A DNA stretch of 60,000 nucleotides from Liolophura sinensis. Taxonomy: Eukaryota > Mollusca > Polyplacophora > Chitonida > Chitonidae. The notes beneath the pieces are model-generated. The model did no database searches. It saw nothing but the letters and a program-made list of their open reading frames with translations, and was not told where the DNA came from. Each line of letters opens with the position of its first letter. Position 1 is the first letter of the stretch. The position numbers and the translations under genes were made by a program. The stretch lies in NCBI RefSeq assembly GCF_032854445.1, contig NC_088302.1:42042191-42102190 (forward strand). Reading direction: 5' to 3'. This document shows, piece after piece, positions 12,356-24,366 of this stretch.

Positions 12356-12405
12356 TCGGTGATTCTTAGTCCACCAGCAGAGTTCTAAGATCGTTCAGTG
12401 GGTGT

Positions 12406-12520
12406 ATATTTATTTCTTTATTTGATTGATGTTTTACGCCGAACTTGAGCTCACAGCGACCGCATCGGTGAGAGGCTTCTGAGTCATTACGCGCTAAACC
12501 ACTGAGCCAGGGAGGCCCCC
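12406..12520 (-). repeat. SINE-A copy with internal deletion, tRNA-like head kept
   Basis: The inverted tail and TTTTACGCCG body run directly into the head (CTCACAGCGACCGCATCGGT, GAGAGGCTTCTGAGTCATTA, GAGCCAGGGAGGC). The middle is missing. On the minus strand the head shows an A-box-like TGGCTCAGTGG. Confidence 0.8.
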
Positions 12521-12861
12521 AGTGGATGTATGGTGTGAAGAGAAGAGAACATTTGGAAATTGTTTTATCCGATATAACAAGAGAATGGAATGTTTTATAG
12601 AACTGCAAAAACGTGGGATTTCTTTTAGCTCTGTGAGAAGATGGCGGTGTCGTTCTTCTTGTTCGAGATGGTGTTTTTCTTGTTAATGATACCGAGAAGC
12701 ATTTTAATATGTGCATGCTTCGAGGCAAGTTTGCTTTAATCATGTGCAGTGAACCGCTAGAATTCATTAATCCTTTCTTGTTGTTGTTAAGTATTTTGTG
12801 ACACTTATCACTTAATCACGGTATCACTGTAATCACTATCTTAACTTTACAGTACACTTAG

Positions 12862-13045
12862 GTTATTTATTTATTTATTCATTTATTTATTTATTTATTT
12901 CATTGGTGTTCTACGCCTTGCTCAAGAATATTTCACTTATACAACGGCGGTCACCATTATGGTGGGAAGAAACCAGGCAGAAATCGGGTGAAAACCACGA
13001 TCATCCGCAGGTTACTGGTCGACCTCCCCACAACTACGTGGGCCA
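12862..13045 (-). repeat. SINE-A copy
   Basis: Expanded TTTA tail array followed by the CAAGAATATTTCACTTATAC block, ATTATGGTGGGAAGAAACCA and the ATCATCCGCAGGTTACTGG block. It ends near the CACAACTACGTGGG segment, before the head. Confidence 0.85.
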
Positions 13046-13862
13046 ATAGACTCAGTTGGTTATTGGCTTCAATTCCATGGAGTATTTAAATGGAAATAAA
13101 CGCACAATTATAATCGAAACTATGCAACTTATATAATGAGATACTCAAACGTGAAGACTAGCAGTTTTGTTGTAATCCAAAACAGCTGTCAGTCTCACAA
13201 TATGAATAAGCTTAAATCCAGTTGTGAGAAAATTTGTGTATTCAAAGAGCTTTTCCAGTTCCAAGGTTAATTACATTGAATTCTAGATTTAATTGGTGAT
13301 ACCTCACAGAATGTTGCAAAAGTATTTACAATTCAAAACACCATGGGTGTAGCTGTAGACTCCTCAACAAGATCTTTGGTAAAGTTTGCCTACGACATGC
13401 CTGCCTCGGCTTGACCAAATCCTTGATCTGACGTTGAATCAGGTAGAGTAGAAGTAAACTCCAATATAGTAAGTTTGCTCTCAACATCAAAAGCGTTAGA
13501 AATGTGTCATTTTTAACTGTGACTTGATGTGTCCTTGCACGAGGTAACATAACAAGCAAGCGTGAAATCAACGGAAAAACAAAAGCCATTGATAACCTAC
13601 GTTTAGGAAAGTTTCCAGACATCCTTATCTTTTAGTGGAAACTGCTCTAGCTTTAAAAAAATGTGGCAAAGGTGGCCATTCATAAGAATCTCATTCCACC
13701 ACAATAACGTACATGAACATTAAACAGAAACTAAGCGGCTGTATCACAAGGAGATCTCAGTGGGATTAACAACAGTAAAATGGCCAATCAACCACCAGCC
13801 ATAGAACAGAAAAAACATACCCATACCTAAAGTATGCAACGTCCTATAGCCGAGAATTTTCA
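13046..13862. other. no gene recognised
   Basis: A 98-codon open frame on the minus strand (13326-13622) has no recognisable domain. The rest is AT-rich. Confidence 0.4.
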
Positions 13863-14075
13863 TTTTATATTTATTTGATTTGTGTTTTACGACGTACTCA
13901 AAAATATTTCACTTATACGAAGGCGGGCAGTATTATTGTGTGAGGAAACCGGGAAGACCCTTGGGAAAACCCACGACCATCCGCAGGTTGCTGCATACCT
14001 ATCTACATACGACCAGAGAGGAAGCCAACACGAGCTGGACATGAACACACAACGACCGCATTGGCCTCCAGGGCC
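13863..14075 (-). repeat. SINE-A copy
   Basis: Tail, TTTTACGACGTACTC body, AACCCACGACCATCCGCAGG block, GAGGAAGCCAACACGAGCTG block and the start of the head (ACAACGACCGCATTGG). Confidence 0.85.
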
Positions 14076-14654
14076 ATTTCATAAGCCGCGCTGACACGTT
14101 AATGACTTCGGCCATGGAGGTCGCAACCTCACCCCGGAAATTTTTAGATTACCCCACTCCCAATGTTCATGGGCATTTAACTGGTGACAATATCTGGTTG
14201 ATTACGCTAATGAGGCAGTTTTCGCGATTTACGTTAGTTGAAGACCCTTCATTGTCTTCTACGAAATGCACCCTGCTTCATGACTGTATCTAATTCCGCT
14301 GAACCCGGGATTAGGGCTGTATATACATCGTGTTGAATTAGAACAGTTGCAATCAAAGCGCAACTGAGATATATATATTTTATTTTCGACAACTTATATA
14401 CATGTACTGACATGATATCTGATTTGAATACTGATTTCACTCATTCCCCTAGAAGATATCTTGCACCTTTCCAACATCACTGAAAACTGTTAATTTCTTC
14501 TCTTTGCATGATTCTGTCCTAATATTGTTATATATATACTACGGGTATATACTTTTTTGTATTTTGATGGTTGTGTTAAACGTCATTTTGGGGAAGCCCG
14601 GCGATTATTAACCCGAGGTGTCCATACTGGTTGCCGACTGTTTCTTTCGACGCA

Positions 14655-14838
14655 TAGATTCACACATGTGATAGTTTGTCAGCAATCAGTAATTTAGCGG
14701 TGGTTCCCTTGGTGGTTTACCCCCGGGGCACCGCGGTTTCCTCCATCCATAAAAACTGACCGTCATAATAAAAGTGAAAAATTCTGCACGATGGTGATAA
14801 ACAACTAATCAAAAAAAAAAAAAAAAAAAAAAAAAAAA
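14655..14838 (+). repeat. SINE-C-like copy ending in a poly(A) run
   Basis: Shares the GGTGGTTTAC block and the GTGAAAAATTCTGCACGATG tail block with other SINE-C copies. It ends in 28 consecutive A (14811-14838). Confidence 0.5.
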
Positions 14839-15540
14839 CAATCTGTACGAAACCAACGATACCAAGCAGAATATCTGCACTAACCTTCACAGAAAGGCAA
14901 CCCAAAGAACAAATTACAAATAATAGTTCTTTTAAACTTTATACATGGGTGGAATATAACAAATAACGTCAATTAACACAGATATGAACACAATTATAAA
15001 TTCAAAAGAGTCTTAAATCAATGAGGAAAAGAACTCTAGGACATTTTCCATTTGCTCAAAGGCAACATTACCACGTATGCTGTAGGCGTTCCAAAAACTA
15101 CAAGGTGCAAAATCCTTTCTCGGTTGGTAATTGGAATACTGTTGTGTTAAGTAGTCGACATCTAGTAAACTATCATACTACAAATTAAATGAATTTGAAC
15201 ATGTTAGCATAAACTTTAAAACATATGGACATGGTACCAAACATGTTTATACAGCGTGCGAACAGGAAAAAAATCACAATTACTAGACACCTGACATTGG
15301 ATGTACTGCACCAAATTCATTATGACAGCAGCCCATCTTATCAGTAACACTGCTGTACATCAGATTCTTTTCAAATGAAATAGTAAATGTAACATATAGC
15401 TATTTCTGCTACCATTAAGGTACATCTACTGACGTTAAGTTAAGTCTTTCTTCCTTGATCTTGTTGACAGTTTCATTAAAAGTTTCCTTTAAATACTATT
15501 TTGACTTAAAGGCTATGTTTCTTCTCTTATAAGTATTCCT
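14839..15540. other. 3' flank of gene copy 2; homologous to the flank of copy 1
   Basis: From about 15280 to 15540 the minus strand matches the 3' region of gene copy 1. Shared features include AATTTGGTGCAGTAC (AATTTGGTACAGTAC at 7629) and GTGTCTAG. This marks the far edge of the inverted duplication. No other gene is seen. Confidence 0.6.
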
Positions 15541-17092
15541 TTAGAAGTCTATCTGTTCTATGCAGTCTCTCTTGATGGTGACGTCAAAGACACACATGAA
15601 GTCCGCTCCGGGTGCTTTGCCAAAGAAGGACGGGCAATTCCTCTCAGCAATCATGGCCCCACCTCCGCGACGACCCAGGGGGAAGTTGACGACGTTGTTC
15701 TGACAGAAACCACCATTGGATACGACGAGACTGTCCATCTGATTATTGTAGAGGGCCATCTTCAGTGTGCCGAAGTCGTTCATGTCCACTGTGACCTGTA
15801 CCTTATTCGTAGGGTCTTGAGGGTCCTGCAAACAGAGAGAGACAAGATTGGGACACAATGAGATTGTGTGTCTGATATACGAAGACGGACTTCAGCAAAA
15901 ACTCAGATCACATTTTTGCTTAAACAAGACTGGGTATGTGACATGAAGAGATTGGATTTACTGGATAAAGACAAGATAAACATGATGCCAGGATGTGGCC
16001 GAAGAGAATAAGGTTGCTGAAGTTCTGAACCATACGCAGGGTTTTGTGTTAGTAATATAGAGTATAGGTTTACTCACCCAAAAGTAGTTGAGCTGTGGGT
16101 TTCCAGATGGGTGGTTGACGCTTGCAGGCACTGTGCACGTGATGCTGGCAGAGGTTTCCTGGGCACCAAGAGAAGCCAATTTGTCACGAACCAGAAAATT
16201 TGCTGTGAGCTGAGGACGGGCGTTGAAGCCAGCCGTCACGTAGTTGATGACAAATGACCCTGCTCGGTTATCCCCAGTGCAGGGAGAGGTGCCAAAGATT
16301 TGGAACTCACGACCGATGTTGACACCAGCAGGGATGTTAAAGCCGATGGTCATTTCGAAGTCTCTCCTTGAGAGGGAGTTGGCACTCATATAGTTGAGAG
16401 AGCGATAGACTGAGCTGTTGGAACCGTAACAGTTGTCGGACGTCCTCACCAAGTCGGCATATCCGCCAACGTACACGTCTCTGGAGGCCTCTCCTCTTTG
16501 TGCCAGGCTGAAGAACTTGTCGTTCTGAGCGCTGCCAGTGATGGTGACACATCGGTCTCTGTTGACTGTGTGCGAGAGAAAGGAAACCAACGTATATCAG
16601 TGTTTGTATACCTCGTTAGACCTTATTTTCCCGTACTATTAATACGAGGGGTCTTTTTAGGCATCTGTGTAGCAATATTCTGAAACTTTAAACTAGAATG
16701 TGGGTAAACTATAAAGAATTATGGCCAATGTAGAGATAACAAAGTGATTGACTTGAAGGGCCCTGTTCGTAAGTGTCAAATATGTGAGACTTACACAAGA
16801 ATGAGGATCGCACATGAGTGCTGCAGATACACAGGTCGGCGGCGATAGAGAAGAGGACACCATCGGGACAGACTTGCGTGGTTTCGCCTTGCTTGAAGTA
16901 CTTTCGGTCGATGAACCTGGTGCCATTGGGGCGAGGATCCTGTAGGAAGTAGTCGTAACCCTCGCACCGGGTACTCTTGGGTTGGGCCTCGCTGGGCAGG
17001 ACAAAGCGTCGTTTGTCCTCGTCCAAAGGCGTGCCCTCTTGGGCCAGGACGACCGAGGCGGTCAGGGCGAGGAGAACACAAATACACTTCAT
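15541..17092 (-). CDS. secreted chitin-binding-like / laminin-G-like protein, copy 2
   Basis: Exons on the minus strand are 17092-16795, 16565-16078 and 15825-15541, with lengths 298, 488 and 285 exactly as in copy 1. The 356-residue product differs only at residue 41 (Thr for Ala) and residue 50 (Leu for Val). The rest of the signal peptide, chitin-binding-like and LamG-like regions is the same. By eye about nine coding bases differ, seven of them silent. Intron 1 is 229 bases against 173 in copy 1 and is strongly diverged. Intron 2 is 252 against 251 bases and about 93% identical. The frame is fully open with canonical splice sites, so it appears functional. It faces copy 1 tail to tail, 8.2 kb away. 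Function is inferred as for copy 1. Confidence 0.85.
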
Positions 17093-17157
17093 GGTTGTGA
17101 GCTGATCAGATTGGGCTGTTCCGTCAGTGAATTTGATTGTGCTTCTACTGCTCGCTC

Positions 17158-17166
17158 TTTTATATA
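17158..17166 (-). promoter_or_regulatory. TATA box of the second matrix-protein gene
   Basis: TATATAAAA on the minus strand, followed by AGAGCG. It corresponds to the TATAAA of copy 1, and the leader from here to the ATG is conserved (for example CCCAATCTGATCAGCTCACA). Confidence 0.8.
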
Positions 17167-18102
17167 CCCTCCAGTCTTAGCACTCGGTGTAGGCTGCCAT
17201 GGGGAAGCTCTGTCGTCAAGATGTTTGGGCTTATTTCTTTTCATAAAAGAAAATGCAAATCCTCTCACGAATGATGCTTGTCTTATATATCTAAGTGTCA
17301 AAGATTTAATATTGTCGTTTGGAAATGGTACCACTGGTTTAGTTGTAATTGTAATATTACATAACTGCGTTACGGTGATTAACACTGAAATATGTGGAGT
17401 GATTTAGATTGAGAGGCCTTGCTTCAACTTACGATAATCTCTAGTAATGTCAGTATGTAATCTGGGGGATAAGGCAACTTGTGAAGATAAGTTTTGACGG
17501 CTGAATAGTTACCTGTTCTAGCATGTACAAGACTAGTTAAGTATTGCTATTTCTTCTTCGTTGAGAAGGCGTTAAAACCGTTGGCCGCATAAACTGTAAT
17601 AGGGCTACCCTACCAAATGACTTCCGAAGATCTCCATTCTAGCGACATACTGATTGATTGTGCGACTGATGTTATCGCCATATGCAAGGGTTTTTCATTA
17701 ACACAACCACTGTCTATATTATGGATGCACGAAGGAAAAAATCTTTTCCCTTTAATTTCTTAAACTCCAATTCGAATTCATATAGACCTGCTGAAAGACT
17801 AACAGGCGAATAAATTATTATAACCAAGCGACCAACGCCTGGTTAAAATTATAGAAAATTTTAGTCACCGATTTAAAAATTGTAGGTTGGTAACGCGATT
17901 AATATTTACTCGTACTAATCTAAACAAGCAAAAAATGTTTAATTGTTAGTGAGTCTATGTTTATCAGTTCCGAATATGTAGTTTATATAAGGGGAATCTC
18001 TGAATGCAGAACGTTGTTCACATGGATAGCAGTGTGTGAATTCACTCAGAAGGGAGAGACGAAAAGGACGATACGAACTGTTTATGGATAGTTAATGGTC
18101 CA
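17167..18102. other. 5' flank of gene copy 2; no gene recognised
   Basis: The first 50 bases retain patchy similarity to the upstream DNA of copy 1, including a CTTGACGAC block. Beyond that nothing recognisable is seen. Confidence 0.5.
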
Positions 18103-18320
18103 TACAGCATAGGGAGTAAAACCAGAGCCGCGACGACAGTGTGATAGACGTACAGCACAGAGAGTAAAACCAGAGCGGTGACAACAGTGTGATAGACGTA
18201 CAGCACAGAGAGTAAAACCAGAGCGGTGACGACAGTGTGAAAGCTGATAAATGGTCACACGTAATCGGTGAAATACCGACTCTTGTCAATTTACCTCAGT
18301 CAGGGTTTTATTTTCAGAAA
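18103..18320 (+). repeat. repeat R copy 4 with a 48-bp tandem array inside its 5' end
   Basis: From 18103 to 18243 a 48-base unit (GACGTACAGCACAGAGAGTA then AAACCAGAGCGGTGACGACA) is repeated about 2.9 times. It then runs into the usual repeat R body (AAATGGTCACACGTAATCGG, TTGTCAATTTACCTCAGTCA). The 3' half of repeat R is missing. Confidence 0.85.
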
Positions 18321-19352
18321 AAAGGCTATTTGAAAATATTTTTGCATGGTGCACTTTTGGAATCACCTAATGGTATTTATCGTCATTGCATAATGATGTT
18401 CTAAATACGGATTTGATGCACCAGAAATGTATTTGAATGTATGTTTGATGTTTATATCAAACCATATGCATTGAATCTGAATTATGATAATATTTATGAA
18501 TATATTAAAAATGTAAATATGATTAAAATCCAAGTTGAACAAATTTTTTGCTAAAAAGACCAAATTCTAGTGCAGATATATTTATTAAACATGTGCGACA
18601 TCTTCGGTTATAACGTTATCACACAAAGACTCTATTTACCAACAAAAAGTGTCTTTCTCTTTTTAAAGAAAGATCGTCAAAAAATTGAAGACCACATTTA
18701 CAACTAATTTTTTGCATTCTTTCATCCAATCTTCATGTAATTATTACGTTTTCTTCATCCTGAACAGAGGCAGACCTGCTAAACGTAACCAACAGAAATC
18801 ATGACAGTCTGTTCCTTTCAGTCAGTCGCCTATATTCAACTATCTGTAACATTAGTCATACTCGCTGCTAAAATTGCTTTCAGTCAAGGGCGCTTAACAA
18901 CACAATCTGTACACATGGATATGTTGCAATTCCATATTATTGCACAGAAAACGAAGTTAGATCACTTTTTCTAATCCATAAAACTAAACTGCATTGCCTA
19001 AGGTGACGCCATAATTTTAAAAAAAACAGAACAGTGGCAATTTTGATAGCGAGTATGATTTGTTTTACAAATAGCTGAATATAGGCAACAGATATTTAAA
19101 GAAACAGGCTACAGTTCCTGTTCATTTTTTGCTATTTTGGGACATCGTTTCAGGTGGATATTACGAGCATGTGTGGAAAAATCACAAGCGTCGTGTTGGA
19201 GGATATGAATTCTTCGTGTCACTGTGTGGAACAATGACATGGCTGGCATTCATTTAAATGTAACACACTGACGCCTATCTGGACGAGTTTAGGCCATGGC
19301 TTAGCGAGTCACCGGCAACAGTGTTTCATCCATCGCGTAAAGGACAAGCGCG
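18321..19352. other. no gene recognised
   Basis: Very AT-rich, with no recognisable exon. Confidence 0.45.
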
Positions 19353-19562
19353 TTTTATTTATTTATTTATTTATTTGATTTGTGTTCACCTCAAAAATAT
19401 TTCACTTATACGACGGCGGCCAGCGTTATGGTGGGAAGAAACCGAACTAAGCCCGAAGGAAACACATGGCCATCCACAAGTTGCTGGCAAACCTTCTCAC
19501 ATACGGCCCGACCGGAAGCTAGCACGAGATGGACTTGAACTCACAACGACGAATTGGTGCTA
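19353..19562 (-). repeat. SINE-A copy
   Basis: TTTA tail, CAAAAATATTTCACTTATAC, CGACGGCGGCCAGCGTTATG, CCATCCACAAGTTGCTGGCA and GAGATGGACTTGAACTCACA, which on the minus strand holds the B-box-like GAGTTCAAGTCC. It ends inside the head. Confidence 0.9.
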
Positions 19563-20993
19563 ACTGCACCCACCTTTGATAACTTTACATATATGAACGC
19601 CTTTCTTTAGGCGCAAGATTTACACGTCATATTTATTTTGTTTCTACCAAGCGACGATTGTACCATTATTATTTGCCGTATATTATATGGTTCTTGCTAA
19701 CGATTAACAAAAGCAAAAATATCATTGTTTACACTCTATATCAGGGAATTTTTCTTATCTTTCTCTTCACCTAAAGCAGAATGCCAAATAAAACTCGTAA
19801 TCATATACAATCGGCGATAGGACATGTCTTGCACTAGCAGAATAGATGTTAAAGCAGGCCTGATCAGAATTAAAATCGCCAAACAAACAAATAAAAAAAT
19901 TATCACGGTGTTTTATAGGCTTAGATAATTGAATATCAGGTTTTTAAGCAATCTGAGAGAATGAAAAACTTTTCAACACAGCGTTTCAAAGCTGTGTACT
20001 CTTTATTTGTTCTTTCCTCCTCATACGTATCAATTGTCGGTGTATATGTGCTCGAAACACTTAGGCAGTACACAACCATTGCAACGCTACAACAAAGAAC
20101 GCTTCTTTTTTTTTTTCACTGCTAGACCGATTTGTACAGCCTCCGGGATCTCCCACTGTATCAGTTTCCAGTTGAATGCTGTGATTCCATCTTGGTATTA
20201 TGGGTATATGATATTTTTTATGCCCCAAAGTATTCAAACTTATTTCACAGAAAAGCTCTTTGATATAAAATATTACACCATTGAACCGTGAAGGATTTGA
20301 CAAAAGATGTGGATGAATATTTTTTTTTCTTTCTCGTAAATTTGAGACATTAAGTTCGCATGAAATACACAGAGAACATAACAGACATAGTTTCATGGTC
20401 GAAAACACACGTTGACAAGCGAATGAAAGGAATTAATATGCAAGATGGCTGCTGGATTATCCCCGGATTAACTAGGAACGTGTGTCAGACTTAGACTAAG
20501 TAGATTCGCTGCTAAGTAGATTCTCCGCGTGGATTTATTACCGTCAGAATTAATTAATGCGCGGCCACGTGTTCACCAAATGGATAATCTGCGGATTATC
20601 CCGATGCTTTACCCATACACACCTGTATACATGCACATACAGGTAAAGTATCGTCTCTCGTAATGTGATGAAACGGTGATAACCAAGACGATTTCATGAC
20701 AAAACGTAGACACCATTGCTCGGTATAAAATCCGCTACCTCTGAAGAATAAAGTAAAGCTCCAGTCATTAGACAATGATTTTCAGCTCTTCCACGTGAGG
20801 GAGCAAAACCCAGCGTTAATTGTTTGTTACTTTGCAGGCATTCCTCATTATTTCGCTTGCCTGATGATTTAGATGTTAATGACATCTTTCTTGTGTACCT
20901 GTAAGTGTTCGTGCCTATACTTAAGGGATCAGCTTTTAAATGCTTACTAATACATGGAATTAGTCAGGTGACCTGATATACCGTCAAGGAACT
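19563..20993. other. no gene recognised
   Basis: AT-rich DNA. GGATTATCCCCGGATTAAC near 20453 and GGATAATCTGCGGATTATCC near 20582 are weakly inverted to each other and may be the ends of a small foldback element. Confidence 0.4.
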
Positions 20994-21290
20994 GGTTGTG
21001 GCCGAGTGGTTAGGATGTTTGTCTTTCGATCGTAAGGATACGCGAAGTATGGGTTCAATCTCAGGATTTGACTGGGAATTAGAATATTTCCTCGTAACAC
21101 GGGGCCCTCAACGATGACGCTCTTGTCGCCGCTGTCATTAAATACCACCTGTATTTCACCAATATGATGTGCATAAATATACACCACGCGCGAGGATATA
21201 TGTCAGAAACTTGCCACAGGTCGGTGGTTATTTCAAGTGACTTCGATCGTTTGAAAAAACTCAATTAGGGCTAAACACTTGTAAGAATGG
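20994..21290 (+). repeat. SINE-C copy with tRNA(Leu/Ser)-like head
   Basis: The head reads GTGGCCGAGTGGTTAGGATG, a good RNA polymerase III A box of the tRNA-Leu/Ser type. A degenerate B box follows (GGGTTCAATCTC at 21051). The body includes CTCAACGATGACGCTC and CAGAAACTTGCCACAGGTCG, shared with copies at 9408 and 28899. This is the only copy with a clear head. Confidence 0.7.
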
Positions 21291-23549
21291 ATGAAGAAAA
21301 TAAAAGCAGGGTGTACAAGATAGGGTGCTAAAAAAGATACAGAAAGTATGCTGAAAAGCTGTTTTCGGAAAGGACGTTGACAACGATATTCCGATAGTGT
21401 GATGATAAACGGAGATCATGAGGCCTTTCACTGGACGGTTTAACCGTCTCTGGTTGTACGACAGTTAGCGTTAACGACTCATCAGTACTGCGACTCCCAT
21501 AGGTTTGACAACTGAGAGCTAAAAGGTTTAAAGGTGTGTAATGTTATATAATAATATTAGTCCAACAGCCAGGTGTTCGTGATTTCAATGCCTTATCAAT
21601 TGTCATAAAAATCATAATTTTCCTATCTTTTCTTGTAAATTATGAACCCCACTAACAAAAATAAATAAGGAAAACGGTAATTATTTTTTTCATTTAATGA
21701 TGACCTTAACTTTGATCGATGATTTGGATTATGGCATTGTTACAATGTATACACCAACATGGAGCACAGGGACACCAAACCATGCAGTTGATAAAAAGAT
21801 GGTCGTAAGTCAACAAAGCTTGACTAATACCGACTGATATTTTGTTCGTACTCTCTTGGATCGTGTAGGGTGTTGCATGCAACACTAAAAGATAACCAAA
21901 TAACATTAGAGTACCATATTTATTATGAGAAATCATTTAACTCAATTATAATTATGGTTCCCTCTATTTTGTTATTCGGCGTGCACGCTTTGCTGCTTTG
22001 GAATCATGGCAGATATGGTAATAAATTTACTGTGGTAGTTTTCACTAAATCATCTCATTAATATAATGGTGCGTAAAAGTTAAGAATGACCCTAATGTCT
22101 ATATATGACCCTAATGTCTATATGGGAACAGGCCTATATGAAAATATGAACTGTGGATCAAGGAATTAAGAAGGTTTTAAATCCGCAGAAAGAATAAAAT
22201 ATTGACACTTTAAAACTGCATATATATGTTCTATTTTTCATAGCGCAATATGATTTTTTCAAATGTAATTATCAATATATGATATGATATGTCAGAGCAC
22301 TACACTTTACGTTGAAATAATGGAATTAAGCTTTGGTCAGATGTGAAACAGCGTAGATGAATCCTTCAGCCTGCTATCCTCTTGCGTACATCTCACTGAA
22401 GCTTCATTAGTGTGTCCTCCAATTTTTTGTACTTAAAGGATACATGAAAAGGAACTATAAAATAAAGATTATGTTTCTATGCTAAATGAAGAAAATTATG
22501 CCCCCAAAGTTTTCTTTAAAAAATGTTGGGGGTGTTTTTAATACCTGTTAATTACCCCTCTATATTATGCATATTTCCCGTCAACGGTAGGAATTTTTTC
22601 AGAAATTACGTCATCGTTGGTCTTGCTCGGAACCCGGTGAACACCTCCAGAGTACCCCAAGCCCGGTAAAGCGGGTCGTTACAATGTGGGCACGTACATG
22701 TACACAGGTACCGCATGACTTCTTCGGGCCAGCTTTGCGCCCCCCTGCACCCGCCCCTATTCGGTCTATTCCCCACAGCTCCGGCCACATTCGGACAGAT
22801 CCGTTCGGTCTGTCCCCCACAGAGGACAGATAACAGATCTTAATAACTGATGTGGCCTACTAAACTTTTGGATGGGGTTTCTTTGTTAGGTGATTCAGGT
22901 TGTTGGTCCATACTTCCAAATGATTTTTAGTTCTGGTTCCTTCGGTATCAATCAGTGGACAAATTTTCTCGAGCAGACATCATGGTTGTACTTTCTGGGA
23001 GCGTACACGTCGTTGGCATAAACCATTCAAACAATATATGCCTTTATAACATTAAAAGGGAGAGAAAACAAAACATAACAAAACAAACATAAAATAAAAA
23101 CGGCTATTTGACCACTCGAGTAGTAATATTTATAGTGTTATAATATTCCTATAAAGATTAAGCTTTTGTTTTAAACAGATTTTTTTTTTCAAATGTGTTT
23201 TCATTAGTGCTTGATATAATGGAGAACTCTTCAAAAAAGCGAGGGGTTTGGTAATTAAAACTAGAATCCGGATATCCCCTTCCACCTCTCAACATTTCAA
23301 AAATAAAAGTAAGAAAACCTTAAGAGAAATGACAGGACGCACTGTTGCTTAGTTTGGCTTGATATAGACTGTTTCATGGGCCATTCCTGGTGTACATTGA
23401 TTGCACTACTGGTACATCCAGTTTGAATGGAGACATGTAGCAGTCAGAAGAGAATAGAGAGTAAATGAAAATCCATTATTGCACTAAGTAGCTGAACGAG
23501 AGTAATTATGAAAATAATGACTTGGTTGTACTCAAACTTAAGTATGCAC
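21291..23549. other. no gene recognised; GC-rich patch
   Basis: Mostly AT-rich. The stretch 22615-22830 is clearly GC-richer, with repeated CGGTCTRTYCCCCACAG-like segments, but no domain or RNA structure could be assigned. A short direct repeat (TGACCCTAATGTCTATAT, twice) lies at 22087-22122. Confidence 0.4.
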
Positions 23550-23985
23550 AGATGAGTTCAGATGATAGGCAAGATGTATGGTACGCTTTATCAAAATCCG
23601 CGCAGTACATGTTGTTTGGAAGGAAATGCATGGACAAAATCGTGCCTGTAGCCAGACAAACGGAGATACAGGATGGTTCCAGTAGGCAAGATGGATGGTA
23701 AACCTCATCAAAATCGGCACAGTAGTTTGGGAGGAGTTGCATGGACAAAATCAGAATAGATGGAAAGCACTGAAAAGGAAGGGGGGGGTGGGGATTATGA
23801 AAATAATTACCCGATTGCCATCGAACTTAAGCCTGCTCAAGTTCAGATGATAGGTGAGATGCATCGTAAGTTTCATCAAAATCCACCTAGCAGCTTGTGA
23901 GGAGATGCATGGACAAAATCGTGTCTACAGACGGACCGACGGGGTGATTCCAGCACACCCCTCAACATCGTTGAAGGGGTATAAA
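23550..23985. repeat. degenerate repeat, three related segments
   Basis: Three segments near 23560-23640, 23680-23735 and 23850-23985 share GATAGGCAAGATG, TCATCAAAATC and TGCATGGACAAAATC landmarks. The last ends with CGGACCGACGGGGTGATTCC, a run of the type found at the ends of dispersed repeats in many invertebrate genomes. No coding capacity. Confidence 0.6.
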
Positions 23986-24041
23986 ATATATACGAGTTAA
24001 GCTTAAAATATTCTTTAGCTTTGCTGTTTACTAAGTTTAAG

Positions 24042-24273
24042 TGGGGGCCTCCGTGGATCAGTTGGTTAGGGCGATAGCGCAGCATAAAGACCCGGGAGCC
24101 TCTCACCAATGCGGTCGCTGTGAAGCTTGGCTTCCTCTCCCGCCGTACTTGGGAAGGTCTGCAGCAACCCGCGGCTGGTCGTTGGTTTCACCATAATGCT
24201 GGCCGCCGTCGTATAAGTGAAATATTTTTGAGTACGGCGTAAAACACCAATCAAATAAATAAATAAATAAATA
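24042..24273 (+). repeat. SINE-A, nearly full length with tRNA-like head
   Basis: The head GGGGCCTCCGTGGATCAGTT then GGTTAGGGCGATAGCGCAGC has an A-box-like TGGATCAGTTGGTTAG. The B-box area is degraded. The body follows (CTTCCTCTCCCGCCGTACTT, ATAATGCTGGCCGCCGTCGT, GAGTACGGCGTAAAACACCA) and the tail is CAAATAAATAAATAAATAAA. This copy defines the family structure in the window. Confidence 0.9.
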
Positions 24274-24293
24274 TTTGATTGTTGTTCACATCG
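24274..24293 (-). repeat. SINE tail fragment, inverted
   Basis: TTTGATTGTTGTTCACATCG is the inverted 3' end of a SINE related to the copy at 28899. It lies between two plus-strand SINE-A copies. Confidence 0.55.
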
Positions 24294-24358
24294 TAATAAT
24301 CAGTTCGAAGAACAGCACTTGCAGTGAGACAGTGATGTAGTCGGGTGACTTACGGAGT
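24294..24358 (-). repeat. 65-bp inverted copy of the SVWC gene exon 2/intron 2 boundary
   Basis: These 65 bases match the reverse complement of 26892-26956 with one mismatch. The match begins with TAATAATCAGTTCGAAGAAC and ends with GGGTGACTTACGGAGT. The partner covers the last five exon bases and the first 60 intron bases of the gene at 26191. Here the segment sits exactly between SINE pieces. Confidence 0.9.
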
Positions 24359-24366
24359 CATTGATT

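Noticed and set aside
20444-20605. Possible small foldback element with GGATTATCC-type ends
   Set aside because: Inverted similarity is short and patchy; not enough to define an element.
22615-22830. GC-rich patch resembling a promoter or RNA gene
   Set aside because: No recognisable motif, stem structure or open frame with a domain; left undescribed beyond its composition.
24042-24110. Possible tRNA gene
   Set aside because: The A box is good but the B box and acceptor stem are degraded and the segment continues into a SINE body; the heads at 20994 and 31320 were treated the same way.
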